Below are positions 1-10,400 of a stretch of 64,000 nt of DNA, in pieces. The DNA comes from Rhodonellum psychrophilum GCM71 = DSM 17998 (lineage in GTDB: Bacteria > Bacteroidota > Bacteroidia > Cytophagales > Cyclobacteriaceae), in assembly GCF_000381545.1 (NCBI RefSeq), contig NZ_KB906674.1, positions 461,814 to 525,813 of the forward strand, in the 5' to 3' direction. Every line of letters starts with the position of its first letter. The first letter of the stretch is position 1. Made by a program: the position numbers and the translations under genes. The notes below the pieces were generated by a model. The model worked only from the letters and a program-made list of their open reading frames with translations. It searched no databases and had not been told where the DNA came from.

Positions 1-1829
1 TGATAACCCAGGGGCGGATCGACTGCTTCTTCCCACTTTAATGTCAGGAGCTGGTCTGCCAATATTTCTTTGAGTATGGTAACTTTCCCATCCGGCCACC
101 TTACCTGAACCTCGTCAAGTTGATCCACCGTGCCCAGACCAAAGGTAAGTTTGGGATCTACTGAGGATTGGAAACCCCTATTTGGCATTTGTTCTTGATA
201 GAATATTTGGTCACCTACCTTCAGCCGGATTTGGGTTCCCACGGCAGCGGTATTTCGGTTTTTCCCGATAAGTTGGATTTGAAGGCTGTGGTTTTCCGGG
301 AAGAATTGCTTGCTCTTGTTTTTGTAAATCAAGACCTCATTGTTCACATTGTTGATCACCAAATCCAAAGTGCCGTCATTGTTCAAATCGCCATAAGCCG
401 AACCATTGGAATGGATGGGATCTCCCAAACCCCATTCATGAACCACATTGGTGAAATTCAAATCACCACGGTTCTTATAGGCATAATTGGAAATGGGATT
501 GATGGGGATGGGGTCTACCAAAGCTTTGTAGTTCACTCCCGATTGTGTGATGATTTTCTTTTTGGTTTCATCATTACCGATAAAATTGAGATAATCCAAG
601 TCGGTGATGTCCTGATAAATCCCATTGGCCACAAAAAGATCCTTGAGTCCATCATTGTCCATATCAAAGATCAAGGCTCCCCAGCTCCAGTCGGTTGCTT
701 CAAGGCCAGCCATTCTACCCATATCGCTGAATGTCCCATCTCCATTGTTTACATGAAGCATGTTGCGGGTATATTGGTAATGGTACCCGTGTTCCACGTT
801 GAATTGGAATTTGTCCCAGCTTTCAAAAGTGGTGATCTGTTTTAGTCTTTCCTGCGGCTCTGGAAGCATTTCGGTTACAAAAATATCCAGCAATCCGTTG
901 TTGTTGATGTCTGCAATATCCGCTCCCATGGAGGCTGCACTGGTGGACCGCATGTGGGATTCAAGTTTTTCGGAGAATGTCCCGTCCTGATTGTTGATGT
1001 AGAGGTAATCTCTTTCGAAGAAGTCATTGGAAATAAAAATATCCATCCATCCATCTTGGTTGACATCGCCGATGGTAATGCCAAGTCCAAATCCAATTAG
1101 GCTGCCATAGATACCCGCTTCCTCACTGACATCCGTAAACTTTTCTCCGTCATTCCGGAAAAGCTTGTCACCTCCGACGGGATCCCTTTTTGGGCGTTCA
1201 TTCTGCATCTTGTTGAAACTACCGATAGATTGGTAGCTGTTGTTCAAGAGATAGACATCCAAGTCGCCATCATTGTCAAAATCAAAAAAAACAGCGTGGG
1301 TGGAATATCCTTGGTCAGCCAGGCCATAAGCTTCGGCCATCTCCGAAAAAGTCCCGTCACCGTTGTTGATGAAGAGTTCATTCTGTTTGTTGTCCCCGCT
1401 GATATCTCCCGAATTGCAGACATAAATATCAAGCAAACCATCACCATTGATGTCGGCCATGGCAACGCCGGTACTCCATGCACGGGTCCCTGCGACTCCG
1501 GCTTCCTCGGTGACATCACGGAATTTGAATTCGCCTTCGTTGAGGTAGAGTTTGTTTGTGCCAAGATTGGAGGTGAGGTAAATATCCAAAAGCCCATCGT
1601 TATTGACATCGCCAAGGGCCACGCCACCCCCATTGTAGAAATTTCTATAGGTGAAAATATTGAACTCCTCGTCGAAGGGAAGATCATTCCGGAAGTCAAT
1701 ACCTGAGATAGCAGCGTCTATTTTTTCAAATACAGTATCTTTTTTGTGTGTATCAACCTGCTTACAGCCAGAAATGAGGCCTATTGCAAACAAATAAGAA
1801 AGAAAGCTTGAATTGATTTTCATCTTCAT
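1..1829 (-). CDS. FG-GAP/VCBS repeat lipoprotein (CRTAC1-like), 3' end outside window
   Basis: This is a partial gene on the minus strand that starts at the ATG ending at 1829 and runs off the left edge; about 609 codons are visible. The N-terminus is a lipoprotein signal with lipobox LISGC (Cys22). It is followed by many FG-GAP/VCBS blades carrying D-x-N-x-D-G and D-x-D-x-D calcium-loop motifs, such as DVNNDGLLDIY and DINGDGLLDIY. Near the visible end is an ASPIC/UnbV-like segment (VRWPDGK). Such proteins usually form beta-propellers on the cell surface; their substrate is unknown. It is clearly paralogous to the complete gene at 2456-5779, sharing the RNFYNG-GVA-GD-NNDG block near the N-terminus. 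The start lies 1 nt beyond the stop of the small lipoprotein gene upstream, so the two are probably co-transcribed. Product class is secure; function is not. Confidence 0.88.
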   Translation of the reverse strand, partial: MKMKINSSFLSYLFAIGLISGCKQVDTHKKDTVFEKIDAAISGIDFRNDLPFDEEFNIFTYRNFYNGGGVALGDVNNDGLLDIYLTSNLGTNKLYLNEGEFKFRDVTEEAGVAGTRAWSTGVAMADINGDGLLDIYVCNSGDISGDNKQNELFINNGDGTFSEMAEAYGLADQGYSTHAVFFDFDNDGDLDVYLLNNSYQSIGSFNKMQNERPKRDPVGGDKLFRNDGEKFTDVSEEAGIYGSLIGFGLGITIGDVNQDGWMDIFISNDFFERDYLYINNQDGTFSEKLESHMRSTSAASMGADIADINNNGLLDIFVTEMLPEPQERLKQITTFESWDKFQFNVEHGYHYQYTRNMLHVNNGDGTFSDMGRMAGLEATDWSWGALIFDMDNDGLKDLFVANGIYQDITDLDYLNFIGNDETKKKIITQSGVNYKALVDPIPINPISNYAYKNRGDLNFTNVVHEWGLGDPIHSNGSAYGDLNNDGTLDLVINNVNNEVLIYKNKSKQFFPENHSLQIQLIGKNRNTAAVGTQIRLKVGDQIFYQEQMPNRGFQSSVDPKLTFGLGTVDQLDEVQVRWPDGKVTILKEILADQLLTLKWEEAVDPPLGY

Positions 1830-1830
1830 C

Positions 1831-2397
1831 TTATTTTATTTCTGAAATTCCTTTAACTCTGAGGTCAAGCATTTCGACCCTGACCAGTGTCCTTTCTTTT
1901 ATAAAGGTGCGGATCAAACGGTTTCCATCTATCTTAACCCAAACACTGACTTTGCCACTTTTGTCCTTGACTTCAAAAAAACCTTTTCCATACCAACCTT
2001 CCAAAAACGAAACCACATCTTCAAGCAACTTTTCATTTGTAGTTTCTGGAGAGGTGGGGGTCCAACCAAGATAGCGGAATTCAATCGGCATAAAATAGAG
2101 CATACCATTTTCAAATTGGGGATAGAAATACATCTCCGTCTCTTTTCCGGATGGCATTTCAGGGGAATATCGGACTTGCAGTTCATGAGCACCGTTGACC
2201 AACACACCCTTCTTGTTCCACTCCCAGCAAGTCGTGTAAAAATCTTTCTTATTCATGCCGAATTTCAGGTCGAGGAATAATTCTTCTACCACTTTCCCCG
2301 AAGAAAGTTCCCTTTCCTTGATTGAATCATATTCTGACTTGGTCTGGCAAGAATAGACCAAACTGAATGCAAAAAGGGCAATAAATATTCTGATCAT
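1831..2397 (-). CDS. Small lipoprotein of unknown family
   Basis: This encodes 188 residues with a lipoprotein signal peptide (lipobox LVYSC, Cys17, followed by Gln, which permits outer-membrane sorting). I do not recognise the mature part. It is a mixed, charged, aromatic-rich sequence with the segment MYFYPQFENGMLYFMP in the middle and a WVKIDGNRLIRTF strand-like segment near the end. There are no membrane helices after the signal. The gene sits between two paralogous FG-GAP lipoprotein genes, 58 nt after the larger one and 1 nt before the next, so it probably belongs to the same transcript. A periplasmic or surface accessory to those proteins is a guess from position only. Confidence 0.8.
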   Translation of the reverse strand: MIRIFIALFAFSLVYSCQTKSEYDSIKERELSSGKVVEELFLDLKFGMNKKDFYTTCWEWNKKGVLVNGAHELQVRYSPEMPSGKETEMYFYPQFENGMLYFMPIEFRYLGWTPTSPETTNEKLLEDVVSFLEGWYGKGFFEVKDKSGKVSVWVKIDGNRLIRTFIKERTLVRVEMLDLRVKGISEIK

Positions 2398-2455
2398 TTT
2401 TTGTTCAATTCAAAATTTGAAATTCATTCTGTTAAACCCCATCCTTTTGAGGTTT

Positions 2456-5400
2456 TCAATTCGGGCCGATTGTCGGGCGCTTTACCATTTCCAAAACCAA
2501 TGGCAAATCATTATTTCTACTGACGAGGATACGATTTCCATTGATGGTTTTTATGCTTTTGATATCTCGGATCTCTCCATGGACGAAGAACCCGGATTGA
2601 TTTGCAGGGATAATGATAAGGTTTTTTTCATTTGTCCCCGTTAGGTGCCAACCGAAACTTCCCATATTGATGCCCAACTCAGGCTTGATCCGGCTTTGAT
2701 TCCCCCCAATCAAGAGGTGTGTTTTGCCTGATTCGTCTCTAAAGGAATGGATTGCGGACACGGGGCTGCTTTGGATGGGTGAGGGTAGTTTTGACTTTAC
2801 AAATGTACCATTTCCTTGATTGATAAATAGGCTTGTTTCCAAGGTATGGACGTCCAAAACCATGGTTTTGGACAAAACATCTACTGGGAATAAATCCTCC
2901 ATCCGTTTATTCTTATAAGCATCATAGGTCAATAATTGCTTCCTCAAATAAGGCAATTGCTTGATTAGACTGCGTTTCAAAACCAAAGGATAGGAGAAGT
3001 CACCTTCATATTGGGTAAGAATCTGTTCGATACTGCCGTTTTGGTCAAAATCATTGAGGTGCAACTGAAGGGGTTTTTCCGGGCTGGCGAGCAGTCGGGT
3101 GTTCAATCCCATGTTTCCGGCAAGGATATCCGGTAATCCATCTTGGTTGATGTCCAAGATCTGAATCGTATTCCAAAATCCATTGGTTTGGTCAAAGCCA
3201 AATGCCTGGGAGACATTGCGATATTTTCCTTCGGTTTTTTTGAAGACCTTGATGGACATCCATTCGCCTACGACAATGATTTCTTCCTGTCCATCTCCAT
3301 CAATATCCACAATACTGGCATCTCTGCTCATCCCAATCCCCTTGAATTCAGGGGCAAGCTCTGCGGATATGTTTTTGAATGCCCCATTGCCTTGGTTCTC
3401 CAAGATCAGAACATCCGTGGGGATTCCATAGGCAAAAGGAATGGATCTTGTGCCTATCAAAAGATCCGGTTTTCCGTCTCCATTGTGGTCAAACACCTTC
3501 ACAAACGCGGTGGGTTCAAAGCGCAAGGGAAGGTTTTCTTTGGTTTTGGTAAATCGCCCCTTGCCATCATTGAGATATAGTCGGTCCTGATAATTCGGGT
3601 TGTTGTTACCGAATTCAATACTGCCACTTGCCACGTAAAGATCCAAATGCCCATTTCCGTTGGCATCAAAAAGCACAGCGTCAACATCCTCCGCCAATTG
3701 ATCTTCGGTAAATTCTTGGGCCGAATAGAAGGAGCCACCTGCTTTTTGAATCCAAATCGATGAGGCTTGCCCTTTTGCTCCTGGAAGGAAGAGGTCGTCC
3801 AGTGAATCCCCGTTGAGGTCGCCTACGGCAATTTTGGGTCCCTCGTTTGAAATCATGTGAAACCGCAGCCTGTCCCGGTCAAAGTCTATGAAATCACTTT
3901 CCTCGTGTTTCCAGGGAATTTGCTTGGCGAATGGTTTGATCAGCGTGTTCTTGAAAGATAAATTGGGTTTTTGTTCAATTGATGCGGATTCAGGCCCCAA
4001 AACCAGAAGTGTATCCATAACCACTTGAGTTTTTAGCGTGGTTTTTCCGTTTGGCCAAAGGATTTTAAGGGAATCGATTTTTGTAATTTTTCCCAAGCCA
4101 AAATGTAGGCGGTGATCCACTGAAGACATGTAGCCCTTGACAGGATTGTTTTCAGCATAGAACAATTGACCACTGGCAAAGACAGATACTTGAGCGCCAA
4201 ATTGCCCCTGAAGATCCAGCTGGAGGAAATGGTTGGCATTGATTTCCCTGCTGTTGTTTTTGAAAATGGAGGCTTCTCCGTTGAGATTGTTGACGACCAA
4301 GTCCAGGTCTCCATCATTGTCCAAATCCGCATAGGCCGCACCTGTGGAAAAGGTGAGTTGCTCCATTCCGGAGTGGGCAGCAATATTGTTGAATTTGAAA
4401 TCCCCCAGGTTTTTGAACAAAAAATTCTGTTGGGGAATGGAAGGGAATTCATCGATCATTTTCGTAAGCAAAACGCTGTCCTTTTTGAATTGGTCGATCA
4501 GGCTTTGGTTATTCATGTAATAATCCACAAAATCGAAATCTGTCAAGTCTTTGACGATACCATTGGCTACAAAAATATCCTTCAATCCATCGTTGTCCAC
4601 ATCAAAAATCAAGGCTCCCCAGCTCCAATCCGTCGCATGTACACCGGATTGACGGGCCACATCGATAAAATGAACCTGATCGGAATTTGGTTTTAGGCCT
4701 AGGTTGCGTTGGAGGGTATTCCTGGTAAATTGATGGAAGTATCCCGATTTCACGTTGTTTTGGTATTTGTCCCAGTCCTCAAATGGTGTTTTGGTCTTGA
4801 ATCTTTCCATGGTAGCCGGGAGCATCTCGGTCACGAAAATATCTGGCCAACCATTGTTGTCCAAGTCCGCAATGTCTGCACCCATGGAACCCATGCTGAT
4901 TTCGGTGAGCATTTCCTCCAACGCTTCTGTAAAAGTGCCGTCACCATTGTTGAGGTAGACATAGTCTTTTTCAAAAAAATCATTTGAAACATAGAGGTCC
5001 GGCCAACCATCCTTGTTCAGGTCGGCTACTGTGACGCCCAATCCATATCCAATGGTGCTGCCATAAATGCCTGCCTCGGCACTTACGTCCGTGAATTTTC
5101 CTTGGTCATTTCGATAAAGTTTGTTTCCTCCAAATGGATCGCGAAGGTCCCTTTGTCCTGTTCTCAAATCATTGATTCCAACCGAGCGGGCCGAATTGTT
5201 GAGTAGGTACATGTCCAGGTCACCATCTTTGTCATAGTCAAAGAATACAGCATGCTGAGAAAGCCCTTCGTCGGCAAGTCCGTATTCCTTTGCTTTTTCG
5301 GTAAAAGTCAAGTCTCCGTTATTGATAAAAAGTGAATTGTGTCGTTGTTCACCTCCTAAGGGCCCGGATTTACAAATATAAATGTCCAATAACCCGTCAC

Positions 5401-5779
5401 CATTGATATCGGCCATGCTTACACCCGTGGACCAAATCCCGGATATAGCCAAACCGGCCTTTTCGGTAATGTCTTCAAATTGAAAATCACCCTTGTTCAG
5501 ATAGAGTTTGTTTTCGGCTTGGTTACCTGCAAAAAAAATATCCACCAATCCATCGTTGTTGATGTCTCCAATGGCCACTCCGGCACCATTGTAAAAGTTA
5601 CGGAAAAGGTAGGGGTTGAAATTCTCGGTGTATTTCAGGTCATTTTTAAATTCAATGCCTGTCCAATCTTTGTCCATCAATTCAAAAAGCACCGTTTCCT
5701 TTTCCGCTTTTTTTGAGCAGGAAATCAGCAAGATTGTAGCGGAAAAAAGAAGTGTGACGATGCGTGTCGGGGCTGACAT
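2456..5779 (-). CDS. FG-GAP/VCBS repeat lipoprotein (CRTAC1-like)
   Basis: This is a complete 1107-residue protein. It begins with a lipoprotein signal (lipobox LLISC, Cys21) and carries two sets of FG-GAP/VCBS propeller blades. The first set spans roughly residues 60-500, with repeated D-x-D-x-D-G loops (DINNDGLVDIFF, DINGDGLLDIYI, DYDKDGDLDMYL). An ASPIC/UnbV-like module follows (about 520-590, with LKILWPNGKTT). A second propeller spans about 640-1000 (DLNGDSLDDLF, DANGNGHLDLY, DIDGDGQEEII). The family is common in Bacteroidota next to SusC/SusD genes and is presumed to be outside the cell or in the periplasm. It follows the SusC/SusD pair on the same strand but a strong hairpin at 5840-5869 separates them, so expression may be partly independent. 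The biochemical role is unknown. Confidence 0.92.
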   Translation of the reverse strand: MSAPTRIVTLLFSATILLISCSKKAEKETVLFELMDKDWTGIEFKNDLKYTENFNPYLFRNFYNGAGVAIGDINNDGLVDIFFAGNQAENKLYLNKGDFQFEDITEKAGLAISGIWSTGVSMADINGDGLLDIYICKSGPLGGEQRHNSLFINNGDLTFTEKAKEYGLADEGLSQHAVFFDYDKDGDLDMYLLNNSARSVGINDLRTGQRDLRDPFGGNKLYRNDQGKFTDVSAEAGIYGSTIGYGLGVTVADLNKDGWPDLYVSNDFFEKDYVYLNNGDGTFTEALEEMLTEISMGSMGADIADLDNNGWPDIFVTEMLPATMERFKTKTPFEDWDKYQNNVKSGYFHQFTRNTLQRNLGLKPNSDQVHFIDVARQSGVHATDWSWGALIFDVDNDGLKDIFVANGIVKDLTDFDFVDYYMNNQSLIDQFKKDSVLLTKMIDEFPSIPQQNFLFKNLGDFKFNNIAAHSGMEQLTFSTGAAYADLDNDGDLDLVVNNLNGEASIFKNNSREINANHFLQLDLQGQFGAQVSVFASGQLFYAENNPVKGYMSSVDHRLHFGLGKITKIDSLKILWPNGKTTLKTQVVMDTLLVLGPESASIEQKPNLSFKNTLIKPFAKQIPWKHEESDFIDFDRDRLRFHMISNEGPKIAVGDLNGDSLDDLFLPGAKGQASSIWIQKAGGSFYSAQEFTEDQLAEDVDAVLFDANGNGHLDLYVASGSIEFGNNNPNYQDRLYLNDGKGRFTKTKENLPLRFEPTAFVKVFDHNGDGKPDLLIGTRSIPFAYGIPTDVLILENQGNGAFKNISAELAPEFKGIGMSRDASIVDIDGDGQEEIIVVGEWMSIKVFKKTEGKYRNVSQAFGFDQTNGFWNTIQILDINQDGLPDILAGNMGLNTRLLASPEKPLQLHLNDFDQNGSIEQILTQYEGDFSYPLVLKRSLIKQLPYLRKQLLTYDAYKNKRMEDLFPVDVLSKTMVLDVHTLETSLFINQGNGTFVKSKLPSPIQSSPVSAIHSFRDESGKTHLLIGGNQSRIKPELGINMGSFGWHLTGTNEKNLIIIPANQSGFFVHGEIRDIKSIKTINGNRILVSRNNDLPLVLEMVKRPTIGPN

Positions 5780-5839
5780 GAATAGAGAATTAATTTGGGG
5801 TTGACGTCAATTTCTATTTCTAAGATATCCATTAAATAA

Positions 5840-5869
5840 GAAAGAAGTGCACCTTCGTGCACTTCTTTC
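5840..5869 (-). terminator. Strong hairpin ending the SusC/SusD unit
   Basis: A perfect 13-bp stem (GAAAGAAGTGCAC at 5840-5852 and GTGCACTTCTTTC at 5857-5869) closes a 4-nt loop. On the minus strand it is followed by a T-rich TTATTTAAT stretch. It lies 25 nt after the susD stop and 60 nt before the FG-GAP start, so it should terminate or attenuate transcription between them. Confidence 0.75.
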
Positions 5870-5894
5870 ATGAATCTCAATCAGTAATCCAGTA

Positions 5895-7391
5895 TTAATA
5901 TCCTGGGTTTTGTGTCAATTTCGTATTGGACTGTATCTTGTTCAAAGGTACCGGGAATACGTTTCTATTGGCAGTGGAAGTTGGTTTTTCCCACCAAGGG
6001 GCTCCAAATCTTCCGAATCTGATAAGGTCCGATCTTCTCCATCCCTCAGCATACATTTCACGTCCTCTTTCTGCAAGTAATTGATCCAAAGTGATAGAAG
6101 TGAAAAGGTCTGCTCCCGCTCTGTCTCTTATTTGATTCACAAAAGGAAGTGCACCAGAAGGATCACTCCGTCTCAATCTTACTTCGGCTTTCATTAAAAT
6201 CACATCACCATATCTAAATACAGGGAAATCATTGTTCAAATCTGGTTGAGCACCGGTAGCGATTTCAAATTTATTGGTTCTTACACCTGCTTGTCTGAAT
6301 GCATTTGGTTCCAATTGATTGATGCGTGGAGTGAAATTAACTTGTACTCCATCTGGATCACCATCAAAACCTGCGGCATCTTCCAAAATAGTTACACCAT
6401 CACTTGCATACTGTAAACCCGCTCTGAAATTATTTTTCCTGAGATCGGCTTCATCATAGCTGTTGTAGAATTCTTCCAATGCAACATAGCCATTCCAAGG
6501 CTGATCGACGAGATCAAAAGTCTTTTGGGACTCGTAATGCAATGACATTTGATGGATATTAAAACCACCTGCGTTGTTGGCATCATAGGGAAGGGTAAAC
6601 ATGTTTTCAACAGATCCAGCGTTAACTGAAGCGAAATTTGAAAAGTAGTTTGACGCTATACTGTAAGGCCCCGTCATGATGACATCAATCATGGTTTCAG
6701 CTTCTGCCCATTTGGGTTGACCAATGTAGACTTCAGCATTCAGGTACAATTTTGCAAGGATCATGTGAGCTGTCCAGAAATTGAAATTGGTTTTGGTGTT
6801 TTCCTTTGTCAAAAGTGGTCCATTTTCCAATACCTCAGATTGAATAAAATCAAACAACTCTTGTCTTGAAGAACTTGGAGGGTTTGCATCCGTGGTCGTT
6901 TCTATGATCAACGGAACTCCACCACCGAAGTTATCCAATAAAATCAAGTAAGAGAAGGCTCTTAAAACTCTCATTTCTCTGCCCAGGTCTTCCAAATCCG
7001 GATATTGCTGGAGCAATGCGTTGGCTTCTGCAATCACCCTAAAAGGGGTGTCCCAAACACCGTTGATCTCTCCATCACCTACCTGCCAAGTATGTCTGTG
7101 GGCTCTCACCCAAGTACCACCATCAGCCCAGTCACCACCCTTTACAGGAATGGCTGCTTCATCAGAAGTGATTTCTTGATAACTATAGAACCCACCATGT
7201 CCTCCCCAGCTACCATTTCCCATAAGCCTGGTATAAGCAGATTGCTTTAAAACCTCAGCAAGTTCTGGTGGGGCTTCATTGGTCAATCTTTCTTGTGTGA
7301 CCCCAGTCAATACTTCCTGCTCCAACTCGCATGACATCATGGTCATTGTCGCGAGTGCGCCTACACATATTGTTTTAATTGATCGTAACAT
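5895..7391 (-). CDS. RagB/SusD family outer-membrane lipoprotein
   Basis: This 498-residue lipoprotein has lipobox TMMSC (Cys21), an N-terminal SusD-like domain rich in TPR-type helices (the VWDTPFRVIAEANALLQQY and MRVLRAFSYLILLDNFGG segments are typical) and the usual C-terminal segment with SDLIRFGRF and FPVPLNKIQSN. SusD proteins sit on the cell surface as a lid over the partner SusC barrel and capture the substrate, classically a glycan. It begins 18 nt after the SusC gene stop and is certainly in its operon. No carbohydrate-active enzyme is visible nearby, so the substrate cannot be deduced; the downstream FG-GAP genes are the only local clue. Length and start (signal peptide at residue 1) fit the family. 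Confidence 0.95.
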   Translation of the reverse strand: MLRSIKTICVGALATMTMMSCELEQEVLTGVTQERLTNEAPPELAEVLKQSAYTRLMGNGSWGGHGGFYSYQEITSDEAAIPVKGGDWADGGTWVRAHRHTWQVGDGEINGVWDTPFRVIAEANALLQQYPDLEDLGREMRVLRAFSYLILLDNFGGGVPLIIETTTDANPPSSSRQELFDFIQSEVLENGPLLTKENTKTNFNFWTAHMILAKLYLNAEVYIGQPKWAEAETMIDVIMTGPYSIASNYFSNFASVNAGSVENMFTLPYDANNAGGFNIHQMSLHYESQKTFDLVDQPWNGYVALEEFYNSYDEADLRKNNFRAGLQYASDGVTILEDAAGFDGDPDGVQVNFTPRINQLEPNAFRQAGVRTNKFEIATGAQPDLNNDFPVFRYGDVILMKAEVRLRRSDPSGALPFVNQIRDRAGADLFTSITLDQLLAERGREMYAEGWRRSDLIRFGRFGAPWWEKPTSTANRNVFPVPLNKIQSNTKLTQNPGY

Positions 7392-7409
7392 ATTTATTTT
7401 GAGTTTATG

Positions 7410-10400
7410 TTATTTAAAGGTTATGGTTAATCCAAGAGTCCAGATTCTTGGGATGAAATAAGTATCTCTTCTTTCGATACCTGGCGCCAATTGGTCTAAA
7501 CCATTGTCCGTTGGATCTCCCCATCTTACTTCAGGATCTACTCCTGTGAAGTTGGAAAGTGTAAATAGATTCTGAACACCTGCGTACAATCTCAAATTTG
7601 AAATCGCATCTGAGGTAGTAGGAATATTGTAACCCAATTGAAGATTGTCCATCCTGATAAAATCACCTCTTTCAATATAGAAATCAGAGATTTGGCTAGG
7701 CGCGTTGGATATTCTTGGGCTAGTAGGTGTGTTTTTTGTGATAACAGAATTCCAAGTGGCATTTCCATCACCTTCGTAGAACAATCTGTAAGAGTTCAGC
7801 ATTTGGTGTCCCCATGAGCCTCTCAACAAGAAATTCAAATCCCAGTTTTTGAAATTGAATTGGTTGGTCAAACCAAAATCACCAGTTGGCAAGGCATTGC
7901 CAAGAACTTCGAAATCGTCTGGGTTTTCTGTAGACAATACAGTAGTTCCGTTTTCGGAAATGTTAAGTAGTCTTGGTCCATAAATGTCGCCGACTCTTTC
8001 ACCCTCAAGGTTTCTGATCACTTGAGCATTGTTTACACCAGGAGAACCAGGTACACCTCTTCTGATTTCAGGCAATGTCAATCCACCTGCACCAATATTC
8101 TCAATTCTTGCTCTTTTGTAAATCGTGAATATAGCAGTAGGAGTCCAAGTCACACCACCACCGATGTTGATGTTGTTTGCAGTCATTAAAAACTCAAAAC
8201 CTGAACTGTTTAATCCTGCGATATTTGCCCAAATGGAACCTGCCGTGTAAGGGAAGAATTGTCCAGGCTGATCTGCTCTTGGATTGAATGGGTTTGGCTG
8301 GCCAATATTTACCCCTACATCAAACAACAAATCTTTGATGTTTCTTCGGTAATAGTCCATACTACCCGTGATCTTTCCATCAAATAACGCATAGTCTACA
8401 CCGACTGTAAATTCCCTTGTGGTTTCCCATTTCAAGAATTGGTTTGCGTTGTTCAACTGTACTGGGGCTACCCATGCAGAGTTAAGGTTAAGTGGATCCA
8501 ATTGGATTCTGTTGCCGTTTCCATAAACGCCAATTGCCAAAGTTGGAGATGGAGGCAATTGACCTACTATTCCAAATGATCCTCTAAGCTTAAATTGGCT
8601 AAAAGGACCCATGTCAAAAATCTGGGTAAGGTCAGCACCTGTAGAGAAAGCAGGGAAATAACCTGTTTGATTTTGAGCACCAAAGCCTGAATAAGTTTCT
8701 GCTCTAAGTGTTGCAGAAAAGAAATACATGTTTCTAAAGTTGAAATTGGCTCTACCAAACACGGAGTTCAAAGTAGATTTGCTTGCATTGCTATAAAGAT
8801 TGGTGTTTTCACCAAATCGAATACCAGCAGCTCCCAAGTTATTCCAGCTTTGGTCGTACAAGAATTGTCTTGCCTGTGCGCCGAAAGCTCTGTCCTCAAA
8901 CAATTGCGTTTCGACACCACCCAATACTGTCATGCTTAATCCACTTCCAATTTCCGTTTCGTATCTCAAGTTTGCTGAGGCGATGGTATTGGTCCTGTCA
9001 TAGGTGTTTTGCTGTGCAACGCCATTGTTGGCAGCGCCACCACCTGGAGCTCTATCGCTTCTTGAGTTGTATTGTCCGTTTAAGGTATTCAATACATCTT
9101 GGGAAAACTGAGCAGAAATGACCAAATTATCGATGATGTCATACTCCACTCTGTAGGAATAAAGTCCATTTCTGACCTTGGTCTGATTTGTTCTTGTGTT
9201 GATCAATCCAACAGGATTGTTGTTGTCAAATCCAGAAGGTTGGAAAAACTGTCTGTTTTCACCCGTTCCTTCATAAATCGGCATGGTTGGATTGAGGATA
9301 GTTGCGTAAAGCAAAGCCTCTCCAGGGATATCAGTCGCCTCGGTATTGGTGAAAGACAAATTGAAGTTCATTCTCAACCTGTTATTCAACGCACCGTGCG
9401 ATAAGTTTAATCTCGTATTCAATGTCTCCCTACCTGAATTTTTCACTACACCTTGATTGTTTCTGTAGTTAACTGATGCAAAGTAGTTTGTGTTTTGATG
9501 ACCTCCAGAAATGGATGCGTTGGTAGTACCGTTCATCGCAGTTCTAAGGATCTCATCTCTCCAATTTGTGTTTTGGCCAAAATCAGCCGTAGGAGCTCTA
9601 TTTGCTCTGAATTCATCAGGACTCAAAACAGGAATAAGACCAGTGGCTTGCTCAGCAGAACCAAAAGTATTGATCGTTACATTTGCAAAACCTTTTCTGG
9701 AGCTGCCCTTCTTGGTCGTGATCAAAATCACACCAGAAGCACCTCTTGTACCATAGATCGCAGCAGCTGATGCATCTTTCAACACATCAATTGATTCGAT
9801 GTCATTGGGATCAACAGCATCGATTGAAGCACCGATCACACCATCCAATACGACTAGAGGAGATGAGTTGGCTCCGAAGGAAGAGATACCTCTCAATCGA
9901 ACGGTTGGTTGTGCATTTGGCGAACCACCCGGAGTGGAGATATTCAAACCCGCAACTTTACCTTGTAATAAGCTTTGTGGATTGGTGAAGTTACCTCTGT
10001 TGAATTGTTCTACGCCTACGCTGGCAACAGAACTGGTAATCTCTTTTTTATCTTGGGTACCATAACCAATGACCACAGCTTCCTGTAGGCTTCGGATGTC
10101 TTCAGCCAATTCTATATTGATCACACTTTGATTGCCAACCACAACTTCCTGGGAGGTAAACCCTATAAAGGAAAATACCAAAACATCTTCTCCTTGTTGA
10201 AGACTGATTCTGAATTTGCCATCCAAGTCGGTGGTGGTGCCTTTCGTCGTTCCTTTGACGAGAATGGTCACACCTGGTAAAGGATCTTTCAAGGTAGCAT
10301 CCAGGATGGTTCCTGTTACCTCCCTGCTTTGTGCATTTGCCGATAGAATCGTTGCTACAACGAGCAATGTCATCAGCATAAATGCTTTCATTTTTAGTAA

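Noticed and set aside
168-1706. Long plus-strand frames (168-845 and 1230-1706)
   Set aside because: They are antisense to the FG-GAP repeat gene. The repeated DNG/DGD codons create long open frames on the other strand.
4166-4696. A 176-codon plus-strand frame
   Set aside because: It is antisense to the second FG-GAP gene, for the same reason.
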